From an uncultured Endozoicomonas sp. (GTDB lineage Bacteria; Pseudomonadota; Gammaproteobacteria; Pseudomonadales; Endozoicomonadaceae), in contig NZ_CANMAO010000009.1 in the NCBI RefSeq assembly GCF_947495845.1, positions 61,173-125,172 of the forward strand: 64,000 nucleotides of DNA, in the 5' to 3' direction. A program made the translations under genes and the position numbers. Each line of letters opens with the position of its first letter. Position 1 is the stretch's first letter. Below the pieces are notes generated by a model, which saw nothing but the letters and a program-made list of their open reading frames with translations, was not told where the DNA came from and searched no databases. Shown here piece after piece: positions 26,504 to 35,225 of the stretch.

Positions 26504-26891
26504 TCGTTATAAACGACAAATGTATACTAGTTCTCAATAATTCATATTCTGATCAATTATCGAACTGCTTTATCTGGAATCTATATTACAACTGACGTAT
26601 AAATATTCAGGAAATTTTAATAAAAGCTTGGCGCAGCATAAACACTAACTGGCATACATTATGCTTTTTAATTGAAGAGTCTGGATGGCTGTTCGGTTTA
26701 TGACTGTTGGAAATGGATTTTTGAGCTGCTGAATCAGCAGGTCATAAGAAGACGATTCTGCTGTTGTCTCCTCCTGATCATAACCCAACATTCATTCTCT
26801 TTTACTCTGTCCGTACACAATGGCAAGGCGAGATGTTATGTCCTTGTGTGAGATGTTTTCAATAACCTCAACACAGATATGGATGTGAATC
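26504..26891. other. AT-rich intergenic region with no supported gene
   Basis: 388 bases between the argR hairpin and the next gene. It is AT-rich with short direct motifs, but I see no ORF, RNA gene or convincing promoter that I could defend. The base composition differs from the neighbouring arc genes. Confidence 0.5.
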
Positions 26892-27497
26892 ATGGAAGTT
26901 CTATTCAATATTACCAATCTTAAGTCGCTGATCACGTTCGTTCATTTGGCCGGACTGGCTATTGGGTTAGGAGGGGCATGGGTTCTGGATGCTTTTATTG
27001 TTAAGCACCTGCATAACCCGATATCCAAAGATAAATATTTTACTATCGAATTCGTATCCAAGTTCGTTCTGGCTGGGCTTGTTATATTGTGGCTATCAGG
27101 TTTTTCGTTTATTGGTTATTACTACCTTTATACACCGGAGTTTCTAGTCAATCAGAAGGTATGGGGAAAGCTATTTATTGTTGTGGTTCTGACGTTGAAT
27201 GGTTTCTTGGTGCATCGTGTTGTATTGCCGAGAGTCAACGATTCAATTGGTCGGTCATTGGCTGACTCTCTATCTGAAGCTGAGATAAAAAAACTGACCG
27301 TCATTGGTGTTGTTTCATTCATGTCATGGATATTCCCGGTTATCCTTGGAGTAAGTAAAACCTTGAACTTTTCAGTGCCAGCTATCGATATTATTGCCTT
27401 TTATCTTGTGGTTGTTGTCGCTGTAGCTATTTTTGCAAGTATTCTATCGTCTCGCGTTATTGGTAGGTCAGGGTTAAATAATCAACCCGAGGGGTAG
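26892..27497 (+). CDS. Predicted five-helix membrane protein
   Basis: 201 residues with five hydrophobic helices, the first near VHLAGLAIGLGGAWVLDAFI and the last near IIAFYLVVVVAVAIFASIL. The first helix carries a His and glycines in a way that recalls CopD/DUF2269-type membrane proteins, where histidines may bind metal or heme, but the similarity is only by eye. It stands alone and is followed by two small orphan genes. Confidence 0.7.
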   Translation: MEVLFNITNLKSLITFVHLAGLAIGLGGAWVLDAFIVKHLHNPISKDKYFTIEFVSKFVLAGLVILWLSGFSFIGYYYLYTPEFLVNQKVWGKLFIVVVLTLNGFLVHRVVLPRVNDSIGRSLADSLSEAEIKKLTVIGVVSFMSWIFPVILGVSKTLNFSVPAIDIIAFYLVVVVAVAIFASILSSRVIGRSGLNNQPEG

Positions 27498-27572
27498 CTA
27501 GGTTTTAATAACGATCGTCAGATTGGAAATCATGAGGCTATCGACATTTCAGCTTGCAGGGAGGAAGTACCA

Positions 27573-27992
27573 ATGATGTCTTCACAAAATCATACGTCGA
27601 TCGCCTTTTTCATCGCAGTGCTAATATTTGTGTCGTCTAATGCACAAGCCGGACGGTTGGATGGAAAATGGATTTCTAATCCAGAAAGAACCATTCAGAG
27701 TATGAAGGAAATTGGCAAGATATCTGATGAGAGAGTAGCCCTATTTTCCAACATTCTTGGAGATCTCAAGTTTAATTTTACTGATAGCAGGATGAGTGCG
27801 TCATTTTTATCCGATCCGAGTATTGCCTATGATGAGATAGAATTTGAAGTGCTTGTTGAAGATGAGACTTCTATCTTGATTTCATATGAAATCGCTCTGT
27901 TCGATAAGGATACTCAGATGTTTCACTTTTCTGAGGATGGTGACTGTATTTATCTAAGCCACGAGGCGTATCGAGACTACTTTTGTCAATGA
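27573..27992 (+). CDS. Small secreted protein
   Basis: 139 residues from an ATG after GGGAGGAAG. A signal peptide (about residues 1–27) with cleavage after NAQA is clear. The mature part of about 110 residues begins GRLDGKWISNPERTI and resembles a small beta-barrel or lipocalin-like domain with alternating hydrophobic strands; two Cys occur near the end (GDCIYL and YFCQ). No family is recognised. Its stop overlaps the start of the next gene (ATGA). Confidence 0.65.
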   Translation: MMSSQNHTSIAFFIAVLIFVSSNAQAGRLDGKWISNPERTIQSMKEIGKISDERVALFSNILGDLKFNFTDSRMSASFLSDPSIAYDEIEFEVLVEDETSILISYEIALFDKDTQMFHFSEDGDCIYLSHEAYRDYFCQ

Positions 27993-28354
27993 CGCACAAA
28001 CAATTCAATGCATTTTGCAGCAACTTGCCCCATACAACGTATGTAATGCAGTGGGGTGGTTCCCATGTCTGGAAAATTGGCGGTAAGGTTTTTGCCATAG
28101 GCTTTGCCAGAAAAGACAGAAGCCCAGCTTTTACCTTTAAAGCGTCTGAAAATAACTATTACTTTTTGCGGGAAAAGGAGGGTTACCAACCAGCGCCGTA
28201 TTTTGCATCTCGGGGTATGAAGTGGATACAGCAGTTCGACGAAGTCATCGCCGATAAAGAGGAGCTGGAATACTACATCATGGAATCTTATCGCATGGTA
28301 GCCCAGGGGTTAACGAAGAAAGTCCGAAGAGAGCTCGGGTTATCCATGGAGTAA
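27989..28354 (+). CDS. MmcQ/YjbR-family protein
   Basis: 121 residues from the ATG at 27989, which overlaps the preceding stop. It has the family pattern: an N-terminal CSNLPHTTYVMQWGGSHVWKI segment, FAIGFARKDRSPAFTFKAS, and near the C terminus ADKEELEYYIMESYRMV. The YjbR fold is a CyaY-like double-stranded-DNA-binding fold found widely in bacteria; the cellular role is unclear. The usual family length is about 115–125, so it is complete. Confidence 0.88.
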   Translation: MTHKQFNAFCSNLPHTTYVMQWGGSHVWKIGGKVFAIGFARKDRSPAFTFKASENNYYFLREKEGYQPAPYFASRGMKWIQQFDEVIADKEELEYYIMESYRMVAQGLTKKVRRELGLSME

Positions 28355-28381
28355 CCCGAGTATCAATTTAGTGCTGTAATT

Positions 28382-28864
28382 TTAGGCAGGCAGTGAAATG
28401 ATAAGCGCTTCGTGCCCTGTCAGTGTTAAAAAATGTTTGATCCCATCAATGGGAACCACTGCCGTATTGGTGTTGTTGAGAGTATGGCATTGCACCGCTT
28501 CTGACGACCACACATCTTCATCCACCATCAATGTTACCTTTCGTTCCGGGTCGTTTATCAGGGCGAAAATGGACAGCGCACCTCGATCCAGATTCAGCTG
28601 TTCTTTCAAATTATCGACAGATGCCATCTGAAGCCGTTTCCCTGCCAGTTTACTGATGTGCTTCCAATCGAGATATTTGTGGTCTTCTATCACCAACAGA
28701 TAAAACTGTCTGGCCTTTCGGTCACAGAGAAAGAGATTTTTGGCTCTGGAACCAGGCAATTCGGGGAACAAGTTATTGAACTCATCACAGCTGGTGACTG
28801 GCGGGTGAAACACCTTTATCCAGTCAGCGCCGTATTCTGAAATAAACCCATGAAGGTCGATCAT
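28382..28864 (-). CDS. YbaK/PrdX-type aminoacyl-tRNA deacylase
   Basis: 160 residues matching free-standing prolyl-tRNA editing proteins (PrdX/ProXp-ala). The key regions are SRAKNLFLCDRKARQFYLLV with the conserved Lys, a GKRLQMAS-like strand, GALSIFALINDPERKVTLMV and a C-terminal GHEALIISLP. Such enzymes hydrolyse Ala-tRNA(Pro) made by misactivation. Its stop lies 27 bases from the convergent YjbR-like gene, and its start overlaps the pepD stop by 4 bases. Confidence 0.85.
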   Translation of the reverse strand: MIDLHGFISEYGADWIKVFHPPVTSCDEFNNLFPELPGSRAKNLFLCDRKARQFYLLVIEDHKYLDWKHISKLAGKRLQMASVDNLKEQLNLDRGALSIFALINDPERKVTLMVDEDVWSSEAVQCHTLNNTNTAVVPIDGIKHFLTLTGHEALIISLPA

Positions 28865-30318
28865 GGAATGCTCTCAATGGTGGCTTTCAGTAGAGACCAG
28901 AACCGATCAACACTGGCAATATGAACCCGTTCCCATGGTGTGTGGGCATTCTCAATCTGAGGTCCAAAGGAGATCATATCCGTAGCGGGCATAGCAGCAC
29001 TGAGAATACCGCATTCGAGAGCTGCGTGAATGATTTTGATCTCAGGTTCTTTATGGAACAGCTTCCTGAATTGTGCTGTCGCTAGAGAAAGCACATTGGA
29101 ATCAGCATGAGGTTGCCAGCCCGGGAACAGGCCTGTTTGTTTCACCTCGGCTCCGGTGAGCTGAAAAAGACCGGTGATGTTGCCTGCCAGCTCCTGTGTA
29201 GCGCTGTCCACAAGGCTTCGGGTGAAACAGTCAATGGATATACTGCCATTGTCCATTGTCAGGACGCCAAGATTGTTTGAGGTTTCAACGACGCCGCTGA
29301 ACTGATCGCTGTATCGTTTGATACCATGATGGCAACTATGTAAGGCATTGAGCCATATTGCCAAGTCGGATTCTCTGAAAACGGTGGCAGGTGCTTCTGC
29401 AGTAGAGCAGGCAAGATGAAAGTCAGGATCAATGTGAGCGAGCTCTTGTCGTATGGTTTGGCTCAGTTGGTCAATAATGGCATAGGCATTTTCGACCTGA
29501 TCCAATCGAACGCCCACTAATGCTTTTGAGTCTCTTGGAATCGCATTATCCAGCACGCCACCATGGAAGCTGGCAAGACTCAAACCACAGGGTTTCAGTG
29601 CTTTTAATAGTCTTGCCATGGTTTGAATGGCATTCGCTCGTTGATGGTGGATATCACAGCCAGAATGCCCCCCTTTTAAACCAGAAATTTTCAGATCAAA
29701 CCAATGATATTCTCTTGGTGCAGAGACCATTGAACACTTCTGACGAACTTCGACGTTTACACCGCCGGCGCAGCCTATATAAAGTGAACCGTCTTCTTCT
29801 GTATCCAGGTTAAGCAGAGTGTTACCGCTCAACAGGCTGGCATCAAGACCCTGGGCACCAGCCATGGTTGTTTCTTCGGTAACGGTAAACAGCGCTTCAA
29901 TTGGGGCATGGCAGAGCGTGTTGTCTTCAAGAATGGCCATGATGGCTGCAACACCCACACCGTTGTCAGCACCTAGAGTGGTGTGAGTGGCAGTGAGCCA
30001 TTCGCCATCCAGCTGTAAGGCAATAGGGTCTTTCAGAAAATCATGACCACTGTCTTCTGATTTTTCGGGCACCATGTCCAGATGGCTTTGTAAGATGATA
30101 GCGGGCTTGCCCTCAAACCCTTCTGACGCTGGCTTATAAACAATCAGATTCCCTGCAGTATCACGCACATGCTTCAGTTGAAGGCGTTCAGCAAAATCCG
30201 AAATATGTCTAACCAGTGCTTCTTCATGCCCGGATGGGTGTGGAATGCTGGCAATGTTCTGGAAGTGAGACCAGAGCGGAGCAGCAGATGTGCTATTAAG
30301 GTGATGTTCTACAGCCAT
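28861..30318 (-). CDS. pepD: Aminoacyl-histidine dipeptidase PepD
   Basis: 485 residues from the ATG at 30318, which has an AAGGGA ribosome-binding site; the frame runs 52 codons further without support. This is the same length as E. coli PepD. It is an M20-family zinc dipeptidase: VHLQ-type first zinc region as LQSHLDMVPE, LGADNGVGVAAIMAILE, VTEETTMAGAQGLDAS with the catalytic Glu pair, and GGHSGCDIHHQRANAI. It cleaves Xaa-His dipeptides in the cytoplasm. It is probably co-transcribed with the deacylase downstream. Confidence 0.94.
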   Translation of the reverse strand: MAVEHHLNSTSAAPLWSHFQNIASIPHPSGHEEALVRHISDFAERLQLKHVRDTAGNLIVYKPASEGFEGKPAIILQSHLDMVPEKSEDSGHDFLKDPIALQLDGEWLTATHTTLGADNGVGVAAIMAILEDNTLCHAPIEALFTVTEETTMAGAQGLDASLLSGNTLLNLDTEEDGSLYIGCAGGVNVEVRQKCSMVSAPREYHWFDLKISGLKGGHSGCDIHHQRANAIQTMARLLKALKPCGLSLASFHGGVLDNAIPRDSKALVGVRLDQVENAYAIIDQLSQTIRQELAHIDPDFHLACSTAEAPATVFRESDLAIWLNALHSCHHGIKRYSDQFSGVVETSNNLGVLTMDNGSISIDCFTRSLVDSATQELAGNITGLFQLTGAEVKQTGLFPGWQPHADSNVLSLATAQFRKLFHKEPEIKIIHAALECGILSAAMPATDMISFGPQIENAHTPWERVHIASVDRFWSLLKATIESIP

Positions 30319-30580
30319 TGAAGATCCCTTTTTTATTACATTAAAGTGTTGATAAACATTGTTGGTTGTTATGTGGGAAGGTGGATTGACTTGAGTCACA
30401 ATCATTAGAGAAAACAAAAAATGGCAGCGCTTCTCTCCCTTGACCTTACAAGCAGTGTGCGTAAAATGGCGCACAAATTTGATTCTTTAAGTTGCTGTAT
30501 TTTTCAGCAATTTTGAGGAAGAAGCAGCGGAGAAAGGCGAAATTTTATGCAAATTAAGGATTTAATGGAAAGAGCTGGTT

Positions 30581-30676
30581 ATGAATCAGTCAATTCTATT
30601 GACCTTATTTGCCGTTTCTTCTCTGTTGGTAAAAAAGCCCCTTGATCAGGGGCTTTTTTTTGGGCCAGAAAAATGA
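30581..30676 (+). CDS. pyrL: pyrBI leader peptide (PyrL-like)
   Basis: A 31-residue ORF from the ATG at 30581 (GGAAAGAG upstream) runs through a T-rich stretch and the terminator stem, and ends with a TGA at 30674–30676, 20 bases before pyrB. The end, [14 protein letters not shown], has the same layout as the E. coli PyrL end, where the leader is read through the attenuator. Tight coupling of translation to transcription at low UTP would prevent terminator formation. A second ORF from 30547 ([12 protein letters not shown]) that ends in the terminator loop is an alternative leader and also has a plausible ribosome-binding site. Confidence 0.7.
   Translation: MNQSILLTLFAVSSLLVKKPLDQGLFFGPEK
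30631..30661 (+). terminator. pyrBI attenuator terminator
   Basis: AAGCCCCT and AGGGGCTT pair around a 5-base loop, with A-rich bases before and a run of eight or nine T after: a textbook intrinsic terminator, placed 36 bases before the pyrB start and inside the leader ORF. The T-rich segment 30601–30630 upstream is the likely UTP-sensitive pause region. Confidence 0.9.
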
Positions 30677-30696
30677 AAGCAGTAGGTGAAAGACCA

Positions 30697-31620
30697 ATGG
30701 AAAATCGGTTTCTAAACAGAAGTATAATCTCCATAGCCGACTTGGACAGGGAAGACATGGAGCAAGTACTGGACGTTGCGGCAGAGCTGAAAAAGAATCC
30801 ACGGTCGGATCTGTTAAAAGGCCGGGTCGTTGCCAGCTGTTTTTTTGAAGCATCCACTCGTACCCGCTTATCCTTTGAAACGGCGGTTCAGCGATTGGGC
30901 GGCAGCCTGATCGGTTTTGCCGACGGTGGCAATACGTCGGCCAAGAAAGGGGAAACGCTGGCCGATTCTATCAAGGTTATTAGTTCTTACACCGATGCCG
31001 TGGTGATGCGTCATCCACAGGAAGGTGCGGCTCGGCTGGCTGCAGAGTTTTCCAGCGTACCGGTGATCAACGGTGGTGATGGTTCTAATCAGCATCCGAC
31101 CCAGACATTGCTGGATCTTTTCAGCATCAAAGAATGTCAGGGCACGCTGGATAATCTGAAAGTTGCTTTTGTTGGTGATTTAAAATACGGACGCACCGTT
31201 CACTCTCTGGCTCAGGCTCTCACACACTTTAACGCGGAATTTACCTTTATTGCTCCAGATGCTCTGGCGATGCCGGACTACATTTTGCAGGAGCTGGATG
31301 AGAAGGGTATCAAATACAGCTGCGCAGAAAGCATCGAAGAAGTGGCTCATAAGACGGACATCATCTATATGACCCGGGTTCAGAAAGAGCGCTTTGATGA
31401 AACCGAATTCAAACACATTGCCTCCAACTATGTACTGACAAAAGCGGCGTTGAAAGAAGCGCCAGAACATTTGAAAGTGTTGCACCCACTGCCGCGCGTG
31501 GATGAAATTGCGGTTGAGGTGGATTCAACACCCCATGCTTATTACTTTGAACAAGCGCGTAATGGTGTTTATGCACGTCAGGCGTTGCTGGCTCTCATTC
31601 TTAACGAAGCTGTATTTTAA
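30697..31620 (+). CDS. pyrB: Aspartate carbamoyltransferase catalytic subunit
   Basis: 307 residues from the ATG at 30697, with AGGTGA 8–9 bases upstream. This start aligns exactly with E. coli PyrB (13 residues before the IISI motif), so the upstream ATG at 30673 is less likely. It joins carbamoyl phosphate and aspartate in pyrimidine synthesis. Motifs: [15 protein letters not shown] (carbamoyl-phosphate site), [12 protein letters not shown] and [14 protein letters not shown]. It forms the E. coli-type 2C3:3R2 holoenzyme with PyrI next door. Confidence 0.97.
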   Translation: MENRFLNRSIISIADLDREDMEQVLDVAAELKKNPRSDLLKGRVVASCFFEASTRTRLSFETAVQRLGGSLIGFADGGNTSAKKGETLADSIKVISSYTDAVVMRHPQEGAARLAAEFSSVPVINGGDGSNQHPTQTLLDLFSIKECQGTLDNLKVAFVGDLKYGRTVHSLAQALTHFNAEFTFIAPDALAMPDYILQELDEKGIKYSCAESIEEVAHKTDIIYMTRVQKERFDETEFKHIASNYVLTKAALKEAPEHLKVLHPLPRVDEIAVEVDSTPHAYYFEQARNGVYARQALLALILNEAVF

Positions 31621-31644
31621 ACGACTATCTGGGGGAGATTTATC

Positions 31645-32103
31645 ATGAACAAGAAACTTCAGGTAGAAGCCATTGGCACAGGTACTGTGATTGACCACAT
31701 TCCTGCTGGCCACGGTGTGAAAGTACTTGACCGTTTGCAGGTATTAAACAGCGACGCTCGCATTACGGTAGGTTTTAATTTGCCCAGCGACGAACTTGGC
31801 GCAAAAGACATCATCAAGGTAGAGGGTCGTCAGTTTACCGAGCAGGAAGCCAATGAACTGATGTTGTTTGCTTCGTCCGCCACTATCAATGTTATTGAAG
31901 ATTATAAGGTGGTGGGTAAGTTTAAAATGTCCATGCCGGAAACCATGACCGGCGTGCTGGCCTGCCCGAATTCAAACTGCATTAGCCACAACGAGCCGGT
32001 TCAGAGTCAGTTTTCTCTGAAGCAGGGAAAGATAGATGTGATGATGAAGTGCCATTACTGCGAGAAATCGTTCAGTAAGAATATTGTGACAGAGCTGCAT
32101 TAA
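31645..32103 (+). CDS. pyrI: Aspartate carbamoyltransferase regulatory subunit
   Basis: 152 residues, full length. The N-terminal allosteric domain binds CTP/ATP (VEAIGTGTVIDHIPAGHG). The C-terminal zinc domain has its four cysteines in CPNSNCISHNEP and KCHYCEKSF. It lies 24 bases after pyrB with a GGGGGAG ribosome-binding site, so the two form one operon under the attenuator. Confidence 0.97.
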   Translation: MNKKLQVEAIGTGTVIDHIPAGHGVKVLDRLQVLNSDARITVGFNLPSDELGAKDIIKVEGRQFTEQEANELMLFASSATINVIEDYKVVGKFKMSMPETMTGVLACPNSNCISHNEPVQSQFSLKQGKIDVMMKCHYCEKSFSKNIVTELH

Positions 32104-32232
32104 TAACGCAGGTAGCTTCCGGGGAGCTCTGATAACAGATAACCCCGGAGCCGTCACAAATTTTGAGGACGTGATAAAAGGCCTGCTGATTATCAGGTAA
32201 GATGCCATGTTTACTCAAATAAGACTGCGATA

Positions 32233-32799
32233 ATGAAGAAAGCAATTAGCCTTTCCCTGCTGTTACTCTCAAGCACTTACGGCTATGGCGATATAGTGGG
32301 TGCCAAATTCGGCGGTGATGTGTGGGAAACCAAAGACCATGGCACCGCTGGATCAATTTATGCTCAGATTGAACACCCTGTACCTCTACTCCCAAACGTT
32401 GCATTGAGAGCGACTGGCTTCGAAGGTGATAAGGATGGATTCAATACTGCAGACGCCTATGGCTATTACGAAATACTGGACAATAGCCTTGTATCCGTAG
32501 ACCTGGGAGCAGGGCTTCATCGAATTGATGGCAGTGATCACTATGATGCAACATTACCCATGGTGATTGCAGATCTTGAGTTGTTGCCTAACAATGATCT
32601 GTCTTTTTATGCCAGGGCAAGTTATGGCAGAGGCTCCGATGATACTGTCAAAGATGTTGCTGCAGGTGCTCGTGTAGAACTGTTTCCTGCGGTTTATCTG
32701 CAGGCTGGTTATCGTCAGTACACCGTTGAAACTGACGGCAGCCATGCCCAGTCCGATAAGATCAAAGGCTTCACTGCCGGCGTTCATTTGGATATTTAA
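32233..32799 (+). CDS. Small outer-membrane beta-barrel protein (TIGR04219/YfaZ-like)
   Basis: 188 residues with a signal peptide (about 1–20). The mature part shows alternating hydrophobic strands rich in Gly, Tyr and Asp, with repeated hairpins such as LVSVDLGAGLHRIDG, LSFYARASYGRGSDD and VYLQAGYRQYTVET. It ends in LDI, close to the usual aromatic or hydrophobic barrel terminus. This is the pattern of 8-stranded outer-membrane barrels annotated as TIGR04219 or YfaZ-like. No function is known. It stands alone, after pyrBI. Confidence 0.75.
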   Translation: MKKAISLSLLLLSSTYGYGDIVGAKFGGDVWETKDHGTAGSIYAQIEHPVPLLPNVALRATGFEGDKDGFNTADAYGYYEILDNSLVSVDLGAGLHRIDGSDHYDATLPMVIADLELLPNNDLSFYARASYGRGSDDTVKDVAAGARVELFPAVYLQAGYRQYTVETDGSHAQSDKIKGFTAGVHLDI

Positions 32800-32833
32800 A
32801 CTAAATGAGCTGGGAGGTTTTGCCTCCTTGCTC

Positions 32834-34060
32834 TTAAAGCAGTTTTCTCGCCGGAAAAAGTAAGCGAGCAAAGATTAACCCTGCCAGAATCGACATAAAC
32901 ATCATAAATGTGTGCACACCAATCTGTGGCAGGTCGATAAAAGCGACACCGTTGATGGCACTGTCCAATCCGATATACGCCTTACTTCCCGGTACCAGTA
33001 ATACGACACCGTGCAACAAAATAATCAGCGACGATTTGTTAGTAATGCGTGACCAGATATTACTGTAGATCCCCACAAGCAAAGCGCCAACAAATGGCCC
33101 CATACCTTCTCCAAGATACTCTGCACCAAAACGTGCTCCCCCGAATGCAATAAAGCAGCAAAGCAAACTCCAGGGGATATCTCGCAATCGGTTTTTGAAA
33201 ACAATGACCAGCGAAAGTGACAGTAATGGAATCGCGATCCAGTCCATCCATGCTGGAATATTGGAGATTGGCAATGTGGCAGGTTGCTCCCAGAACAACT
33301 TAACCAATGCATTACCAAGAGCAGAACCAAAATAGAGTTTGCAAAGGCAGAGCAGGCTGTCCATTAAACGACTGGTGCCGGAAATCAAATGCCTTGCAGC
33401 CAGATCCTTTAATGCAAGTGTGATAGAAAGCCCCGGGATAAAAACAATGATGCCCGATAAAACCACAAGATGGACGTTTATCTGCGGAAACCAATAGCTG
33501 GCCATCCCTGAAAACAGTGCAGCGGCTAACGCGACCAGAGGGTCTAGTGCTTCATTGCTGGAAGAAAATCGTTCTAACAGGCAAATCATACTGAACACAA
33601 CTATGCCAGCCAGAAAAGAAATCCAGACTTCTGCCCAATTGAAACCAATCAGCATCGCGAAAGCTGCGCTGGTTATACCAAAGGCAAAGTAGGTGGTCGC
33701 CAGGCTGTAAGGGGCAGGCGCTGATAGAATTTCTTTCAGCTGAACAGACGCTTCAGCCACAGAAATAGTTTCACTGACAACGTCATCAACCAACTGGTCT
33801 GTTTTGGCAAGAGAGCCAAGATCCAAATCGCCGGGCTTTACGCGGATATGATAATTGTGTCGTTTTGATGAAATCTCGGGAATCCACAACACAACGGTGA
33901 GCAAGGTCGGCGAGACAATAAAGTAACCTTCCAGCCCAAGAGTATGGCAGACGTTCAGCATATGGCTTTCAAGGCGGAAAGCCGGCGTCCCGAATTTATG
34001 CAGAGCCTGTCCCAGCGCTACCAGAAAATCACGGCGCTGTCGGTAAGTCTTACGATCCAC
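32834..34060 (-). CDS. ThrE-like threonine/serine exporter
   Basis: 408 residues. The N-terminal DUF1212 domain has a cytoplasmic part (FLVALGQALHKFGTPAFRLE, then the conserved DLGSLAKTDQL), followed by about ten hydrophobic helices. These include FAFGITSAAFAML and FIPGLSITLALKDLA, and the C-terminal DUF3815-like half has VLLVPGSKAYIGLD. Both halves in one chain is the ThrE arrangement, known to export threonine and serine. The substrate is inferred from the family only. Confidence 0.88.
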   Translation of the reverse strand: MDRKTYRQRRDFLVALGQALHKFGTPAFRLESHMLNVCHTLGLEGYFIVSPTLLTVVLWIPEISSKRHNYHIRVKPGDLDLGSLAKTDQLVDDVVSETISVAEASVQLKEILSAPAPYSLATTYFAFGITSAAFAMLIGFNWAEVWISFLAGIVVFSMICLLERFSSSNEALDPLVALAAALFSGMASYWFPQINVHLVVLSGIIVFIPGLSITLALKDLAARHLISGTSRLMDSLLCLCKLYFGSALGNALVKLFWEQPATLPISNIPAWMDWIAIPLLSLSLVIVFKNRLRDIPWSLLCCFIAFGGARFGAEYLGEGMGPFVGALLVGIYSNIWSRITNKSSLIILLHGVVLLVPGSKAYIGLDSAINGVAFIDLPQIGVHTFMMFMSILAGLIFARLLFPARKLL

Positions 34061-34325
34061 AATGTGTTGCTCAGGGTAATGGTCTCAAAGGGCTGGAAAG
34101 AATAGGATTTATGGCGGTGCAATAGCAAGACCTCTGGTGATAAATACCATGAGAGTAGGGAAGAATAAGTGAACAGCTATTCCCAGTGCTATTTAAGGGA
34201 ATAACTGCTTGGCAAATTTTTCAGAATCGAAGTCTGTATGCCCTTAAAAGAGTGGGTGGCGGGCCAAATGAGTGGATAGATTATCTTCAGAGTCATCCGC
34301 TATTCACGCTTTTGACCCACTACCG

Positions 34326-34736
34326 TCAGGCAGTTGGAATAAAGCCTGCTTCCTGAAGGTGCTCAGTCATTTTATTAAACATGAGCTGTAACCCATTCAT
34401 CGGGCGAAGCATGACTTCAAAATGCACGATCTGACCCTTTTCATTCCAGCGAATAAGGTCGATACCTTTTATATTTTTCCCATCCACTGTAGCGGAAAAC
34501 TCCAGTGCCATGTTTGTTTCGTGGCCATCTCTCTCAACCCATTGCCGGTGATATTGAAAATCTTTAAAGATCTCAATCACCATTTGTAAAATGTATTGGG
34601 TTACCGGGCGCCCGACCTTGGGCTTCCAGAGAGTTGGCGAATGAAACTCTACATCGTCATGCAATATGGCACTCAGTTGTTTCATATCTCGTTTGAACAC
34701 AACGTTATGCCACTGATCCAGATACTGTTGGCTCAT
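34326..34736 (-). CDS. SnoaL-like (NTF2-fold) protein
   Basis: 136 residues from the ATG at 34736 (MSQQYLDQWHNVVFKRD); the frame is open 27 codons upstream without support. The NTF2-like pattern is visible: a helix with LDQWHNVVFKRDMKQLSAIL, then HDDVEFHSPTLWKP, and beta strands with KGIDLIRWNEKGQIVHFEVM. Such domains serve as small enzymes or binding modules, and the sequence does not tell which. It is an isolated gene between the ThrE-like gene and yggX. Confidence 0.8.
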   Translation of the reverse strand: MSQQYLDQWHNVVFKRDMKQLSAILHDDVEFHSPTLWKPKVGRPVTQYILQMVIEIFKDFQYHRQWVERDGHETNMALEFSATVDGKNIKGIDLIRWNEKGQIVHFEVMLRPMNGLQLMFNKMTEHLQEAGFIPTA

Positions 34737-34884
34737 AAAGGCACTCTTTTTATTGTTTGAATTAGCCGGCGACTCGTAACTTATCCGCAACTTATCTTTT
34801 GATCTTAGCGGTGTCAAGATTGCGCGCCAAATGAAAATGCAATTCCCATTTGGCTTTATCAGATTGGGTACTTATGTGAAGGGA

Positions 34885-35157
34885 TTATTTTGTTTCAGGA
34901 ACGTAACCATCAGCCGCATCCACCGCTTCACCTTTGAAGTACTTATCCATCTGTTCGGTGAGATACTGACGAGCCTCGGGCTGCATAAGATTCAGGTGCT
35001 TCTCGTTGATCAGCCGGGTTTGGTGAATTTGCCATTCGGTCCAGGCTTCCTGGGAGACATTTTCAAAAACCCACTGGCCTTTTGGGCCCGGCAGAGGTGG
35101 AACCATCAGGCCTTCTGCCTCTTTCTTAAGTCTTACGCAGTGAACCATTCTGGTCAT
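34885..35157 (-). CDS. yggX: Fe(II) trafficking protein YggX
   Basis: 90 residues, exact family length. Signature parts are MTRMVHCVRLKKEAEGL with the conserved Cys, PPLPGPKGQWVFENVS, AWTEWQIHQTRLINEKHLNL and the helix with QYLTEQMDKYF. It protects iron–sulfur clusters and damps iron-driven oxidation. In Pseudomonas it follows mutY directly; here selO, an autotransporter-like gene and a PEBP-like gene lie between them. Confidence 0.96.
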   Translation of the reverse strand: MTRMVHCVRLKKEAEGLMVPPLPGPKGQWVFENVSQEAWTEWQIHQTRLINEKHLNLMQPEARQYLTEQMDKYFKGEAVDAADGYVPETK

Positions 35158-35225
35158 ATTGTTATCTCGCTGTACTGTTTTGTTGAGCTGAGCTGTTGGC
35201 GTTATCTTAACTGTAAAACGGATGA

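Noticed and set aside
34061..34325. Possible gene or RNA between the ThrE-like and SnoaL-like genes
   Set aside because: No ORF with coding character and no strong hairpin; probably just the upstream region of the ThrE-like gene and the end of the SnoaL-like gene.
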